Source: JBFHRE01 sp041746105
GTDB lineage: Bacteria > Actinomycetota > Acidimicrobiia > Spongiisociales > ZC4RG35
Assembly: GCA_041746105.1 (NCBI GenBank)
Contig: JBGTHP010000022.1
Location: forward strand, 1-64,000
DNA length: 64,000 nucleotides
Reading direction: 5' to 3'
Shown: in pieces, positions 34,436 through 43,048 of the stretch
Layout: the number at the start of each line of letters is the position of its first letter
How positions within the stretch are numbered: the first letter of the stretch is position 1
Notes under the pieces: model-generated
Databases searched by the model: none
What the model saw: only the letters and a program-made list of their open reading frames with translations
What the model was told of the DNA's origin: nothing
Position numbers and translations under genes: made by a program

Positions 34436-35716
34436 GTGTCCAACCTCATTGCCGAGATCAAGGCCAGAGAGATCCTCGATAGTCGAGGCAACCCGACGGT
34501 CGAGGCCGAGGTCGTCCTCAAAAATGGTGCTTTTGGTCGGGCTGCGGTCCCCTCTGGCGCGTCAACCGGAGCGGGTGAGGCGGTTGAACTGCGCGACGGC
34601 GGCCCAAGGTATATGGGGAAAGGGGTCGAGAAAGCCCTTGCGAATATAAGAGGCAAGATCTCAGGGCGGCTTGTGGGTATGGATGCGACCGACCAGGAAC
34701 GCGTCGATCAGGTCATGCTCGATCTCGATGCCACTCCTGACAAGTCACACCTCGGCGCCAACTCGATACTCGCGGTCTCGTTGGCAGTGGCCAGGGCCGC
34801 TGCCGCCGGGGTGGGGCTGCCCCTCTACCGGTATCTAGGTGGACCAACCGCGCGGGTTCTTCCCGTGCCGTGTCTGAACGTCCTAAATGGCGGAGCCCAT
34901 GCAGCCAACTCGGTGGATATCCAAGAATTCATGATCGTCCCGGCCGGTTTACCGTCGTTCCGAGAGGCCTTGAGAGCCGGGGTGGAGGTGTACCACTCGC
35001 TCAAGAAGGTTCTCGGGGGGCGCGGTCTGGCCACCAACGTCGGAGACGAGGGTGGTTTTGCGCCGAATCTCCCTACCAACCGGGCCGCCCTCGAGCTTCT
35101 GTCCGAGGCGATCGAGGTCGCCGGATACACCCTGGGGACCGATATTGCACTGGCGTTGGATGTCGCATCGACCGAGCTCTATCGGGAGGGCCATTACGAA
35201 TTGGAGGGCGGCGACCTCTCCTCGGCCGACATGGTGACGTACCTGGCTGGGCTGGTGGAGGAATTCCCTCTGGTGTCGATCGAAGACGGCATGGCCGAGG
35301 ACGATTGGGACGGTTGGAGGGCTCTCACTTCCAAGCTCGGCGACCGCATCCAGCTGGTTGGAGACGACCTCTTCGTGACGAACGAGGAGATACTCAAGCA
35401 GGGGATCGCCACCGCCGCGGCCAACGCCATCCTGATCAAGGTCAATCAGATCGGCTCGTTGTCCGAAACACTCCACACCATGGAGACGGCAGAACGAGCG
35501 CGATTTGGGCGGATGGTCAGCCACCGCTCCGGCGAAACCGAGGACAGCTTCATCTCCCATCTCGTCGTCGGCACCAATGCCGGTCAGATCAAAACCGGTG
35601 CTCCCGCCAGAGGCGAGCGCACTGCGAAGTACAACCAACTCCTGCGGATTGAGGAAGCACTTGGCGACCAGGCTCGTTACGCCGGGTGGGGAGCATTCAG
35701 GAAGAGCGGTCGATGA
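34436..35716 (+). CDS. eno: Enolase
   Basis: A 426-residue enolase interconverting 2-phosphoglycerate and phosphoenolpyruvate. REILDSRGNPTVEAEV, VPSGASTGAGEAVELRD, NVGDEGGFAPNL and SIEDGMAEDDWDGW contain the substrate and Mg ligands; catalytic Lys is in AILIKVNQIGSLSET. SHRSGETEDSFISHLVVGTN differs from the usual IADLAVA only conservatively. GTG start with AGGAG. It heads the cluster with FtsB-like, DUF501 and Ppx/GppA genes. Confidence 0.97.
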   Translation: MSNLIAEIKAREILDSRGNPTVEAEVVLKNGAFGRAAVPSGASTGAGEAVELRDGGPRYMGKGVEKALANIRGKISGRLVGMDATDQERVDQVMLDLDATPDKSHLGANSILAVSLAVARAAAAGVGLPLYRYLGGPTARVLPVPCLNVLNGGAHAANSVDIQEFMIVPAGLPSFREALRAGVEVYHSLKKVLGGRGLATNVGDEGGFAPNLPTNRAALELLSEAIEVAGYTLGTDIALALDVASTELYREGHYELEGGDLSSADMVTYLAGLVEEFPLVSIEDGMAEDDWDGWRALTSKLGDRIQLVGDDLFVTNEEILKQGIATAAANAILIKVNQIGSLSETLHTMETAERARFGRMVSHRSGETEDSFISHLVVGTNAGQIKTGAPARGERTAKYNQLLRIEEALGDQARYAGWGAFRKSGR

Positions 35717-36099
35717 CAATCGTCCGTCGCCCTGGGGTAGCCCTGATGGCCGCGGTGGCAGCCGTCTGCATGCTGGCTCTGATGACGAATGTGCTGCCGT
35801 TCTCCCAGATCCGGGATCAGCAGAGAGAATTGGAACTGGCTCGCGTCCAGCTCGATGAGATTGCAGATTTGAACCATCAATTGTCGTCGCGGGTGGCTGC
35901 GCTCAACACACCGGTAGAGGTCGAGAGAATTGCTCGCGAGCGGCTGGGATACGTGCGACCGGGTGAAACCGCGTATGTCGTAATGGAGCCGGAAACGCCT
36001 CAGGTAGCTCCAAAAACGGTGACTACAGATCAGGGTTCGGCTTTGTACAGCCCCTGGTACGAGAAGTTGTGGGGCTTCATCACCGGGGCCGACCTCTGA
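35713..36099 (+). CDS. FtsB/DivIC-like septum formation initiator protein
   Basis: A 128-residue protein with one N-terminal transmembrane segment (about residues 12-30), a coiled coil (35-70, QQRELELARVQLDEIADLNH) and the conserved ARERLGYVRPGETAYVV box. DivIC/FtsB proteins act in the divisome beside FtsL and FtsQ. Translationally coupled to eno by ATGA, the usual actinobacterial arrangement. Confidence 0.9.
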   Translation: MTIVRRPGVALMAAVAAVCMLALMTNVLPFSQIRDQQRELELARVQLDEIADLNHQLSSRVAALNTPVEVERIARERLGYVRPGETAYVVMEPETPQVAPKTVTTDQGSALYSPWYEKLWGFITGADL

Positions 36100-36605
36100 G
36101 CGAACAACGGACCATCGAGGTCCAAATCGGACGACCCCTCCGAGCCTACTCCGAGATCGTTGTTCGATGCCCCCTCGGACTGCCGGTCGTGGTGGTGGTT
36201 CCCCCGGTCCTGGACGACGGGACTCCATTCCCCACCAGATATTGGTTGTCCTGCCCTCTCGCGTCGGCCCGGGTCGGCCGAGTCGAGTCGGTCGGAGGGG
36301 TGCGGCGGATGGAAGCCCGCGCCGCCAATGACCCAGAGTTTTCGGCTCGATTGGAGCAGGCCCATCTCCGCTACGAACGCGAACGAGACCTGCTCGTGCC
36401 AGAGGACTCCCCACTGCGCCCGACCGGGGGCGTCGCCGGGTCCAGCGCAGGCGTCAAATGTCTTCACGCCCACTACGCCGACCATACGGCGGGCAACGAC
36501 AACCCGGTAGGTGAGCTCGTTGCGTCCTGGGTGGAGCCGCTGGATTGCAGTCTTCCTTGCGTGCTCGCCGGTGAGCGGAATCCGGCCTGGGTCGAACCAC
36601 GGTGA
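36069..36605 (+). CDS. DUF501 family protein
   Basis: A protein of 170-180 residues matching DUF501: VQIGRPLRAY, LDDGTPFPTRYWLSCPLAS, then VESVGGVRRME and a C-terminal Cys/His-containing part (AGVKCLHAHYADHTAGNDNP). Function unknown. Start ambiguous: GTG 36069 overlaps the FtsB-like gene by 31 bases with a weak ribosome-binding site; alternatively CTG 36096 overlaps its stop as CTGA, which mirrors the other junctions. Conserved between the FtsB-like and Ppx/GppA genes. Confidence 0.85.
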   Translation: MGLHHRGRPLSEQRTIEVQIGRPLRAYSEIVVRCPLGLPVVVVVPPVLDDGTPFPTRYWLSCPLASARVGRVESVGGVRRMEARAANDPEFSARLEQAHLRYERERDLLVPEDSPLRPTGGVAGSSAGVKCLHAHYADHTAGNDNPVGELVASWVEPLDCSLPCVLAGERNPAWVEPR

Positions 36606-37462
36606 CAAAGGCTGCGGTTGACATCGGAACCAACTCGGTCCGATTGCTGATCGTTGATGGGGATGGGCGTGACATCGGACGCTGGCAACGGGTTACGGGC
36701 CTAGGGAGAGCGGCCGGTGCCGACGGCGAGCTGGCGGATGAATCGATCACACGCACGGTGTTGGTGCTCAACGAGTATGCCGACCTTCTCTCGCGGCATT
36801 CGGTGGAGTCTTGGCGAGCGGTCGCAACTGCCGCCGCCCGTGATGCGTCCAACCGGGATCTGTTTGTCGAGCAGGCCAACAGAGCTTTGGGACGGACGAT
36901 TGAAGTGATCTCGGGTCACGACGAGGCCCGGTTGTCGTTTGCGGGTGCCACCCGTGGCCTCGATCCTGCCGGCTGTCTCGTCGTCGACATCGGCGGTGGA
37001 TCGACCGAGTTCGCCGACGCCACTTTTACTTCCTCCGTTCCGATCGGTTCGGTTCGGCTGACAGAAATGATGAAATGGGAGCACCCTGTCGAATTCGGTC
37101 GTCTGGAGGAGGCGTCCAGAATGCTGGAGAACGCATTCGCCGATCTGGAGCTGTCTCGGAACGTCGACACCGTCATCGGAGTTGCCGGGACCTGGACGTC
37201 ACTGGCCGGCATCCACCTCGGTTCGGCGGAACTGGCGACGGAGGTCGGGCTCACCCGAGAAGACGTAGACCGCCTCGTGGCGCGACTCGCCGCCTTGAGC
37301 CTTGACGAGACAGCCCGCCTGGTGGGTCTTGATCCGGCCCGGGCGCCGGTGATCCTGGCGGGAGCGATGGTGGCCAGAGAGTCGATGCGCGTGCTCGGGG
37401 TGAACAAAGTTGTGGTGTCAGGACACGACTTGCTCGATGGCCTGGTGGCTTCTTTGGCTTAG
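36602..37462 (+). CDS. Ppx/GppA exopolyphosphatase-family protein
   Basis: A 286-residue actin-fold phosphatase: AAVDIGTNSVRLLIVDGDG (phosphate 1), ATAAARDASN, LVVDIGGGSTEF (phosphate 2) and VIGVAGTWTSLAGI. The short form lacks the C-terminal HD-like domain of E. coli Ppx. It may hydrolyse polyphosphate or pppGpp. GTG start overlaps the DUF501 stop as GTGA. Confidence 0.92.
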   Translation: MTKAAVDIGTNSVRLLIVDGDGRDIGRWQRVTGLGRAAGADGELADESITRTVLVLNEYADLLSRHSVESWRAVATAAARDASNRDLFVEQANRALGRTIEVISGHDEARLSFAGATRGLDPAGCLVVDIGGGSTEFADATFTSSVPIGSVRLTEMMKWEHPVEFGRLEEASRMLENAFADLELSRNVDTVIGVAGTWTSLAGIHLGSAELATEVGLTREDVDRLVARLAALSLDETARLVGLDPARAPVILAGAMVARESMRVLGVNKVVVSGHDLLDGLVASLA

Positions 37463-37475
37463 GCTGTGCCGCAGC

Positions 37476-37559
37476 GCCCGGGTGGCGGAATCGGCAGACG
37501 CAGGGGACTTAAAATCCCCCGCCCGAGAGGGCGTGTGGGTTCAAATCCCACCCCGGGCA
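37476..37559 (+). tRNA. tRNA-Leu, anticodon TAA
   Basis: Acceptor stem GCCCGGG (37476-37482) pairs with CCCGGGC (37552-37558), discriminator A. Anticodon stem GGGGA/TCCCC encloses CTTAAAA with anticodon TAA at 37510-37512. A long variable arm GCCC-GAGA-GGGC and a T arm with GGTTCAAATCC confirm a class II leucine tRNA. The CCA end is not encoded. It decodes UUA, a rare codon in a high-GC genome. Confidence 0.96.
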
Positions 37560-37644
37560 CCTGAATGGTCCAACTTGGCCCACGCTGGTGGTGGGCTGCC
37601 TCTCGCAGGTGGTCTGGCCGAGATTCGAATCGGGGAGGTCCCGC

Positions 37645-37650
37645 TACCGT
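37645..37650 (+). promoter_or_regulatory. -10 box for aceK
   Basis: TACCGT, 9 bases before ATG 37660, predicting a nearly leaderless transcript separate from the tRNA. Confidence 0.35.
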
Positions 37651-37659
37651 GCTGGCTCA

Positions 37660-39387
37660 ATGACGCTGTCCGATTCCAGGCTCGCCAACGTCGCTGCCCG
37701 CCAAGTTGCGACCTCTTGGGCCGGTCTTTCCGACCGGTATCGCATCATCACCAAGCGGGCATCGCTTCGTTTCGGCGAACAAAACTGGGCGGCGATGGCA
37801 TCGGACCACATCGAACGGCTCGACCTGTACACGAGGGAGGCGACTGCCGCCGCCCAAGAGGTGAGGGCGATCATGGGTGACCGGCAGGAAGACAGGATGG
37901 TGTGGGCTGCGATGAAGGCCGTCTACTCGGGGCTGATCCAGAGTCGGGCAGATCTCGAGCTGGCCGAGACCTTCTTCAACTCCGTCACACGCAAAGTGTT
38001 CACGACAGTTGGAGTCGACGAGGCCTTGGAGTTCGTCGACACCGACTTCGATGCCGGCGCTGTCGCCGGTCATCGCGTCGGCACCAGGATCTACGACGGG
38101 ACAGCCGACTTTGCCTCGCTCATCGTCCAGATCGCGAACGATGCCGGTCTGGGAACACCCTTTGCCGACCTCGAACGAGATGCGGAGGCGGCAGCCGACC
38201 TGTTGGATCAACGACTGCGACGAGTGGGGGCACTCCGCAGAATCGATCGGACCGAGATCATGGACAGCGTGTTTTTTCGAGGCAAGGGCGCCTACATCAT
38301 CGGACGTTTCCAGAGTGGCAGTCACGTGCTGCCGATCGTTCTCGCGGTACTCCATTCCGACAACGCCCTGGTCATCGACGCGGTTCTGCTGACGGAGAAC
38401 CAGGTGTCGATTCTGTTCAGTTTCACTCGTTCCTACTTCCATGTCGACGCCGCGGCCCCGGGCCCCCTCGTGGACTTTCTCTCGACGCTGATGCCAAGGA
38501 AGAGGCGAGCAGAGCTCTACACGTCGCTCGGCTACAACAAACACGGAAAAACAGAGCTATATCGCGAGTTGCGGCGCCACATCACGGTTTCTGGAGATCG
38601 CTTCGAGCAGGCTCGGGGTGTGCCTGGACTGGTGATGGTCGTTTTCACGTTGCCTGGTTTCGATGTGGTCTTCAAACTGATCCGGGACCGGTTCGGCGAA
38701 CCCAAGCAGGTCACTCGCGACCACGTTCGCAATCGGTATCGCCTTGTTTTCCGCCATGATCGAGCCGGGCGGCTGGTCGATGCCCAGGAGTTCGAACACC
38801 TCGAATTCGACGCCGACCGTTTCGACCAAGGATTGTTGGACGAGCTATCGACCGAATGTGCTCGCGTTGTTGGGGTGGAAGGTGATCGAGTGCACATCGC
38901 CCATTGTTATGTCGAACGCCGCGTCACTCCCCTCGACATCTATCTTCGGGACTCCGACCCGGATCTGGCCGAACAGGCGATCGTCGACTACGGACAGGCG
39001 ATCAAGGACCTCGCGGCCGGTGGGATCTTCCCCGGAGACATGCTGCTGAAGAACTTTGGAGTGACCCGCCACGGAAGAGTGGTCTTTTACGACTACGACG
39101 AACTGACCAGGCTGGAGAATTGTGTTTTCCGGCATATCCCACCGAGCAGAAACATCGACGACGAGATGGCGTCCGAGCCCTGGTTTCCGGTTGGGCCCGA
39201 CGATGTTTTCCCAGAAGAGTTCATCAAGTACCTCGGGGTCGAGGGCAGGCTGCGCGATGTGTTCCTCGAGCACCATTCCGATCTCTTCGACCACAACGCC
39301 TGGAATGGCTGGCAGGCCAAGGTCAAGGCGGGCGAGCGGATCGAGATCTATCCGTACGATCAGCGTTGGCGGGTTCAACACGTCTAG
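37660..39387 (+). CDS. aceK: Isocitrate dehydrogenase kinase/phosphatase
   Basis: A 575-residue AceK. The N-terminal regulatory part is helical; the kinase-like core has LYTSLGYNKHGKTELYREL and VFTLPGFDVVFKLIRDRFGE (ATP-binding Lys), then HCYVERRVTPLDIYL, FPGDMLLKNFGVTRHGRVVF and YDYDELTRLENCVFR (catalytic loop and metal site). Length and motif order match the bifunctional enzyme that phosphorylates and dephosphorylates isocitrate dehydrogenase to steer carbon into the glyoxylate bypass. No aceA or aceB is nearby. ATG 37660 was chosen because the upstream frame runs into the tRNA flank. Confidence 0.93.
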   Translation: MTLSDSRLANVAARQVATSWAGLSDRYRIITKRASLRFGEQNWAAMASDHIERLDLYTREATAAAQEVRAIMGDRQEDRMVWAAMKAVYSGLIQSRADLELAETFFNSVTRKVFTTVGVDEALEFVDTDFDAGAVAGHRVGTRIYDGTADFASLIVQIANDAGLGTPFADLERDAEAAADLLDQRLRRVGALRRIDRTEIMDSVFFRGKGAYIIGRFQSGSHVLPIVLAVLHSDNALVIDAVLLTENQVSILFSFTRSYFHVDAAAPGPLVDFLSTLMPRKRRAELYTSLGYNKHGKTELYRELRRHITVSGDRFEQARGVPGLVMVVFTLPGFDVVFKLIRDRFGEPKQVTRDHVRNRYRLVFRHDRAGRLVDAQEFEHLEFDADRFDQGLLDELSTECARVVGVEGDRVHIAHCYVERRVTPLDIYLRDSDPDLAEQAIVDYGQAIKDLAAGGIFPGDMLLKNFGVTRHGRVVFYDYDELTRLENCVFRHIPPSRNIDDEMASEPWFPVGPDDVFPEEFIKYLGVEGRLRDVFLEHHSDLFDHNAWNGWQAKVKAGERIEIYPYDQRWRVQHV

Positions 39388-39391
39388 CAAT

Positions 39392-39397
39392 TAGCCT
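39392..39397 (+). promoter_or_regulatory. -10 box for leaderless GNAT/acyl-CoA synthetase gene
   Basis: TAGCCT ending 5 bases before ATG 39403, in the 15-base gap after aceK. Confidence 0.4.
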
Positions 39398-39402
39398 GAC
39401 CC

Positions 39403-42153
39403 ATGAGCCGACCTATCAGAGGACTCTTGGCCGATTACCCCAGCGAATATGAACTCGACATAATCCTCCGCCACGGGCAGGTGGCGCATGTCCGACCGAT
39501 GCGTGCCGACGACGGCGAACTCCTGGTGGATTTTTTCGAACGCCTCGGCCCGGAAAGTCGCTACTTCCGTTTCTTCAGGGTGAAGCGGACGCTGGACCCG
39601 GAAGAGGTTGAGTACTTCACCCATATCGACTACGACCAGCGGATGGCGCTCGTCGTCGTGATAGATGGCCGCATGGCCGCCGTTGGGCGGTATGACGTGA
39701 GTGAAGAAGATCCCAACCAGGCCGAGGTTGCTTTTGCCGTCGCCGACGACCAACAGGGTGAGGGCTTGGGCACCGAACTCCTCCAACTGCTCACGGCCTA
39801 CGCCCGTTTGAGTGGCATTACGAGCTTCAGGGCATTCGTGCTGCCGGAGAATGTCCAGATGATGCGCGTTTTTCGTAACTCTGGATATGAGATGCATCGG
39901 ACGCTCGAGGCAGGGGTCTACACCGTTGATTTTCCGGTGGCGCTCACATCCGACGCGAAGGCCGCCGCCGAGGATCGAGAAAAGCGTGCAGTTTCGGCGT
40001 CTCTACTTCCGCTGTTTTTCCCACGGTCAATCGCTGTCATCGGCGCATCGACTCGGGCGGGGTCGATCGGTAACACGCTTTTTCGCAATCTGCTTCACAC
40101 CGGATTCGGAGGGACGCTTTACCCCGTCAATCCGACCGCTCAAGTCGTCAACTCGGTGCGGGCCTATTCGTCGATCCTCGAAGTGCCAGACCCGGTGGAT
40201 CTTGCCTTCGTTGTGGTTCCGAAGAGCGGTGTTCTCGATGTGGCCCGTCAGTGTGCCGAAAAGGGCGTTCGCGGCCTTGTTGTGATCACTGCTGGTTTTG
40301 GGGAATCCGGCGACACCGCGAGCGAAGAGGAACTGCTGCAGATCGTGCGCGATGGAGGGATGCGGATGGTTGGCCCCAACTGCATGGGCCTCCTCAACAC
40401 GGCAGGGCCGGTGAACATGAACGGCACCTTTGCCCCGATCTACCCGCCGGCAGGCAACATCGCCATGTCGTCTCAATCGGGGGCGCTCGGGATCGCCATT
40501 CTCGAGTTTGCCAGGAGGAACTCGATCGGGATCAGCCAGTTCGTATCTGTTGGAAACAAGACCGATGTTTCCGGAAACGACCTGCTGCTGTTCTGGGAGG
40601 ACGACCCTGCCACCGATGTGATTCTCCTCTACCTCGAATCGTTCGGGAACCCCCGGCGATTCGCCAGAGTGGCCAGACGTATCGCTCGCAAAAAACCGAT
40701 CGTTGCGGTGAAATCGGGCCGCACGGCAGCGGGGAGCAGGGCAGCCGTTTCACACACGGGCGCCCTGGCCTCGACCGACACCGCGGTGGAAACGATGTTC
40801 CAACAATCGGGCGTGATCAGGGTTGACACTCTCGAGGAGTTGTTCGCAGTCGGATCGGTGTTGGCGAACCAACCGACCCCGCTCGGGAGGCGGGTAGGAA
40901 TCATCACCAATGCCGGTGGACCTGGGATCCTGGCGGCCGATGCACTGGAGGCACAAGGGCTCGTGTTGCCCGAATTCTCGTCGGAGCTACGAGCACGATT
41001 GCGGGCTGCGCTGCCGGCAGAGGCGTCGGTTGCCAACCCGGTTGACCTCATCGCCGGCGCCGGTGGGCCTCAGTACGAGGCCGCGATTCCGGCCGTTCTT
41101 GACTCGGGCGAGGTCGACGCTCTTGTCGTGATCTACGTTCCGACGTCGAGTACCGGGGTAGCCGACGTCGGGCATGTCCTACGGTCCGCCGTTGAAGGGT
41201 ACAAAGGCGATTGCACGGTTCTCGGCGTATTCATGCAAGCGGAGGAGGCCGCGGCCATCCTCACGGCGCCCTCGGTCAAGGTTCCCACCTTCATGTTCCC
41301 GGAGGGCGCGGCCAAGGCGCTGGCCGCGGCGGTTTCATATGGTGATTGGCTTCGTCGTGAGCCGGGTGAGATCCCCGACCTCGACGGGGTCGACCCTGGA
41401 GGAGTGCGCCCCCTGGTTTCCGAGGCGCTGGCGCGGTTTGGTGCGGACGGCGGGTGGTTGGAGCCGTCGGAAGTTGAATACCTGCTGACGGCTGTTGGCA
41501 TCTCCTTGCCGCTCTCGCGCACGGTGCTGACCGAAGAGGAAGCGGTCGGCGCGGCTTCAGACATCGGCGGACCGGTGGTTCTCAAGATCGTGTCGGCGGA
41601 GGCGTTGCACAAGTCCGATGTTGGCGGGGTGGTGCTCGACATTGTGGGTGAAGAAGCGGTACGCGATGCCTTCCGCTCGGTAACGGCGAGTGTCATGTCC
41701 TTCGACGGTGTGCTTGTTCAGGAAATGGTGGCCTGTGGTCACGAAGTTCTGATCGGGATGTCGGAGGATCCCAACTTCGGCCCGCTGATGGTTTATGGAC
41801 TTGGAGGAATCTACGTCGAATTGTTGGCAGACGTCGCCTTCCGGCTAAATCCTCTGACGGACATCGATGCAGCCGAGATGATGCAAGAGATCAAGGGAGC
41901 CCGCCTCCTTGAGGGTTATCGGAACCTTCCGCTCGGTGATGTGGCGGCGGTCCAGAGCACCCTTCTGAGGGTATCCGCGCTGATAGCCCTCGTCCCCGAG
42001 ATCACCGAGATGGACCTCAACCCGGTCAAAGTTCTCGAACCGGGCAAGGGGGTTCGCGTGGTTGATGCCAGGATCCGCCTGGACCCGATCGAGCCCGGCT
42101 GGTCCCCCGAAATCGATGACATCCCCGGCGTCGCCAGCCAGCGCCGCACGTAA
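39403..42153 (+). CDS. GNAT acetyltransferase fused to NDP-forming acyl-CoA synthetase (Pat-like)
   Basis: A 916-residue fusion. Residues 25-180 are a GNAT domain (DDQQGEGLGTELLQLL is the acetyl-CoA loop). From about 205 follow a CoA-binding domain (FFPRSIAVIGASTRAGSIGN), a succinyl-CoA-ligase-like domain (AMSSQSGALGIAI, AVSHTGALASTDTA with the phospho-His position retained) and a C-terminal ATP-grasp domain (LKIVSAEALHKSDVGGVVLD). Enzymes of this kind are protein lysine acetyltransferases that modify acetyl-CoA synthetase. GNAT comes first, as in the reversed order known from Streptomyces Pat, opposite to Salmonella Pat. It may also make acyl-CoA, since the His is kept. Confidence 0.9.
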   Translation: MSRPIRGLLADYPSEYELDIILRHGQVAHVRPMRADDGELLVDFFERLGPESRYFRFFRVKRTLDPEEVEYFTHIDYDQRMALVVVIDGRMAAVGRYDVSEEDPNQAEVAFAVADDQQGEGLGTELLQLLTAYARLSGITSFRAFVLPENVQMMRVFRNSGYEMHRTLEAGVYTVDFPVALTSDAKAAAEDREKRAVSASLLPLFFPRSIAVIGASTRAGSIGNTLFRNLLHTGFGGTLYPVNPTAQVVNSVRAYSSILEVPDPVDLAFVVVPKSGVLDVARQCAEKGVRGLVVITAGFGESGDTASEEELLQIVRDGGMRMVGPNCMGLLNTAGPVNMNGTFAPIYPPAGNIAMSSQSGALGIAILEFARRNSIGISQFVSVGNKTDVSGNDLLLFWEDDPATDVILLYLESFGNPRRFARVARRIARKKPIVAVKSGRTAAGSRAAVSHTGALASTDTAVETMFQQSGVIRVDTLEELFAVGSVLANQPTPLGRRVGIITNAGGPGILAADALEAQGLVLPEFSSELRARLRAALPAEASVANPVDLIAGAGGPQYEAAIPAVLDSGEVDALVVIYVPTSSTGVADVGHVLRSAVEGYKGDCTVLGVFMQAEEAAAILTAPSVKVPTFMFPEGAAKALAAAVSYGDWLRREPGEIPDLDGVDPGGVRPLVSEALARFGADGGWLEPSEVEYLLTAVGISLPLSRTVLTEEEAVGAASDIGGPVVLKIVSAEALHKSDVGGVVLDIVGEEAVRDAFRSVTASVMSFDGVLVQEMVACGHEVLIGMSEDPNFGPLMVYGLGGIYVELLADVAFRLNPLTDIDAAEMMQEIKGARLLEGYRNLPLGDVAAVQSTLLRVSALIALVPEITEMDLNPVKVLEPGKGVRVVDARIRLDPIEPGWSPEIDDIPGVASQRRT

Positions 42154-42226
42154 CCCGGTTGTTATGAGATGAGCGGAGCGTCAGCCTCCGTTTCGCGCGT
42201 AAAACGCCATCGGCGGGGGTTTCGGG

Positions 42227-42232
42227 TAGCCT
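42227..42232 (+). promoter_or_regulatory. -10 box for the enoyl-CoA hydratase gene
   Basis: TAGCCT in the 106-base gap after the Pat-like gene, with AAGGAG shortly before ATG 42260. Nothing else is seen in that gap. Confidence 0.4.
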
Positions 42233-42259
42233 CGGCCGTCCCGCGACAAGGAGCCAGAA

Positions 42260-43027
42260 ATGTCATTGGTCGAGTTCAGCGTTGATGGTGCGGTCGCTCT
42301 GGTCAGGCTCAACCGTCCTCCGGTCAACGCCCTCTCCGAGGAACTTTCCCGTGATCTGCTCGAGGCTTTCAAGAAGTGCGGCGACGACGCGATCAGGGCT
42401 GTTGTTGTCACCGGGCAACCTCACTTCGCGGCCGGTGCCGACATCAAAGGTTTCCAGGGCGCATACGACTCCGGGAGCGAAGACACCCTGGCCAAGGCGC
42501 TGGTTGATGCAATCTGGGAGTTGGAGCGACTGGACAAACCAACGATTGCGGCGATTCACGGTTACGCCCTGGGAGGCGGTCTGGAACTCTCGATGGGGTG
42601 TGATTTCCGCTACCTGGCAGAGGATGCTCAGGTGGGGCAGCCCGAGATCAAACTAGGCATCATTCCCGGAGCGGGTGGCACCCAGCGTCTCACCCGCATC
42701 GTTGGCATCCAGAAAGCCAAGGATTTTTGCTTCACAGGCCGTTTTGTCGGCGCAGAAGAGGCTCTTTCGATCACCTTGGCCGACCGCGTATTCCCGAGCG
42801 ACCAATTGCTCGATCAGGCTCTTGCGGCTGCGGCCGGATTCGCCCAAGGCCCTACCAAAGCCATTGCCGCTGCCAAAAAAGCGATCAATGCCGGGATCGG
42901 TGAACCGATGACGACGGCGATCGAGATCGAGGCGGCAGCCTTCAAAGACTCATTCTGGACCGACGACGCCAAGGAGGGCGTCTCGGCTTTCATCGACAAG
43001 AGGCCGCCCCAGTTCCAAGGTCGCTGA
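42260..43027 (+). CDS. Enoyl-CoA hydratase/isomerase
   Basis: A 255-residue crotonase-fold protein. HFAAGADIKGFQ and IAAIHGYALGGGLELSMGCD form the oxyanion hole; the two catalytic acids expected of hydratases are present in VGQPEIKLGIIPGAGGTQRL. It hydrates 2-enoyl-CoAs in beta-oxidation or a related pathway. No other beta-oxidation genes are adjacent. Good AAGGAG ribosome-binding site. Confidence 0.92.
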   Translation: MSLVEFSVDGAVALVRLNRPPVNALSEELSRDLLEAFKKCGDDAIRAVVVTGQPHFAAGADIKGFQGAYDSGSEDTLAKALVDAIWELERLDKPTIAAIHGYALGGGLELSMGCDFRYLAEDAQVGQPEIKLGIIPGAGGTQRLTRIVGIQKAKDFCFTGRFVGAEEALSITLADRVFPSDQLLDQALAAAAGFAQGPTKAIAAAKKAINAGIGEPMTTAIEIEAAAFKDSFWTDDAKEGVSAFIDKRPPQFQGR

Positions 43028-43048
43028 TCCGGGTTTCTGGAGTTGATC

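Noticed and set aside
37610..37650. tRNA-like T-arm sequence (GATTCGAATC flanked by partial stem bases) after tRNA-Leu
   Set aside because: No matching anticodon arm or acceptor stem could be built around it; only a palindrome TTCGAA in a GC-rich context.
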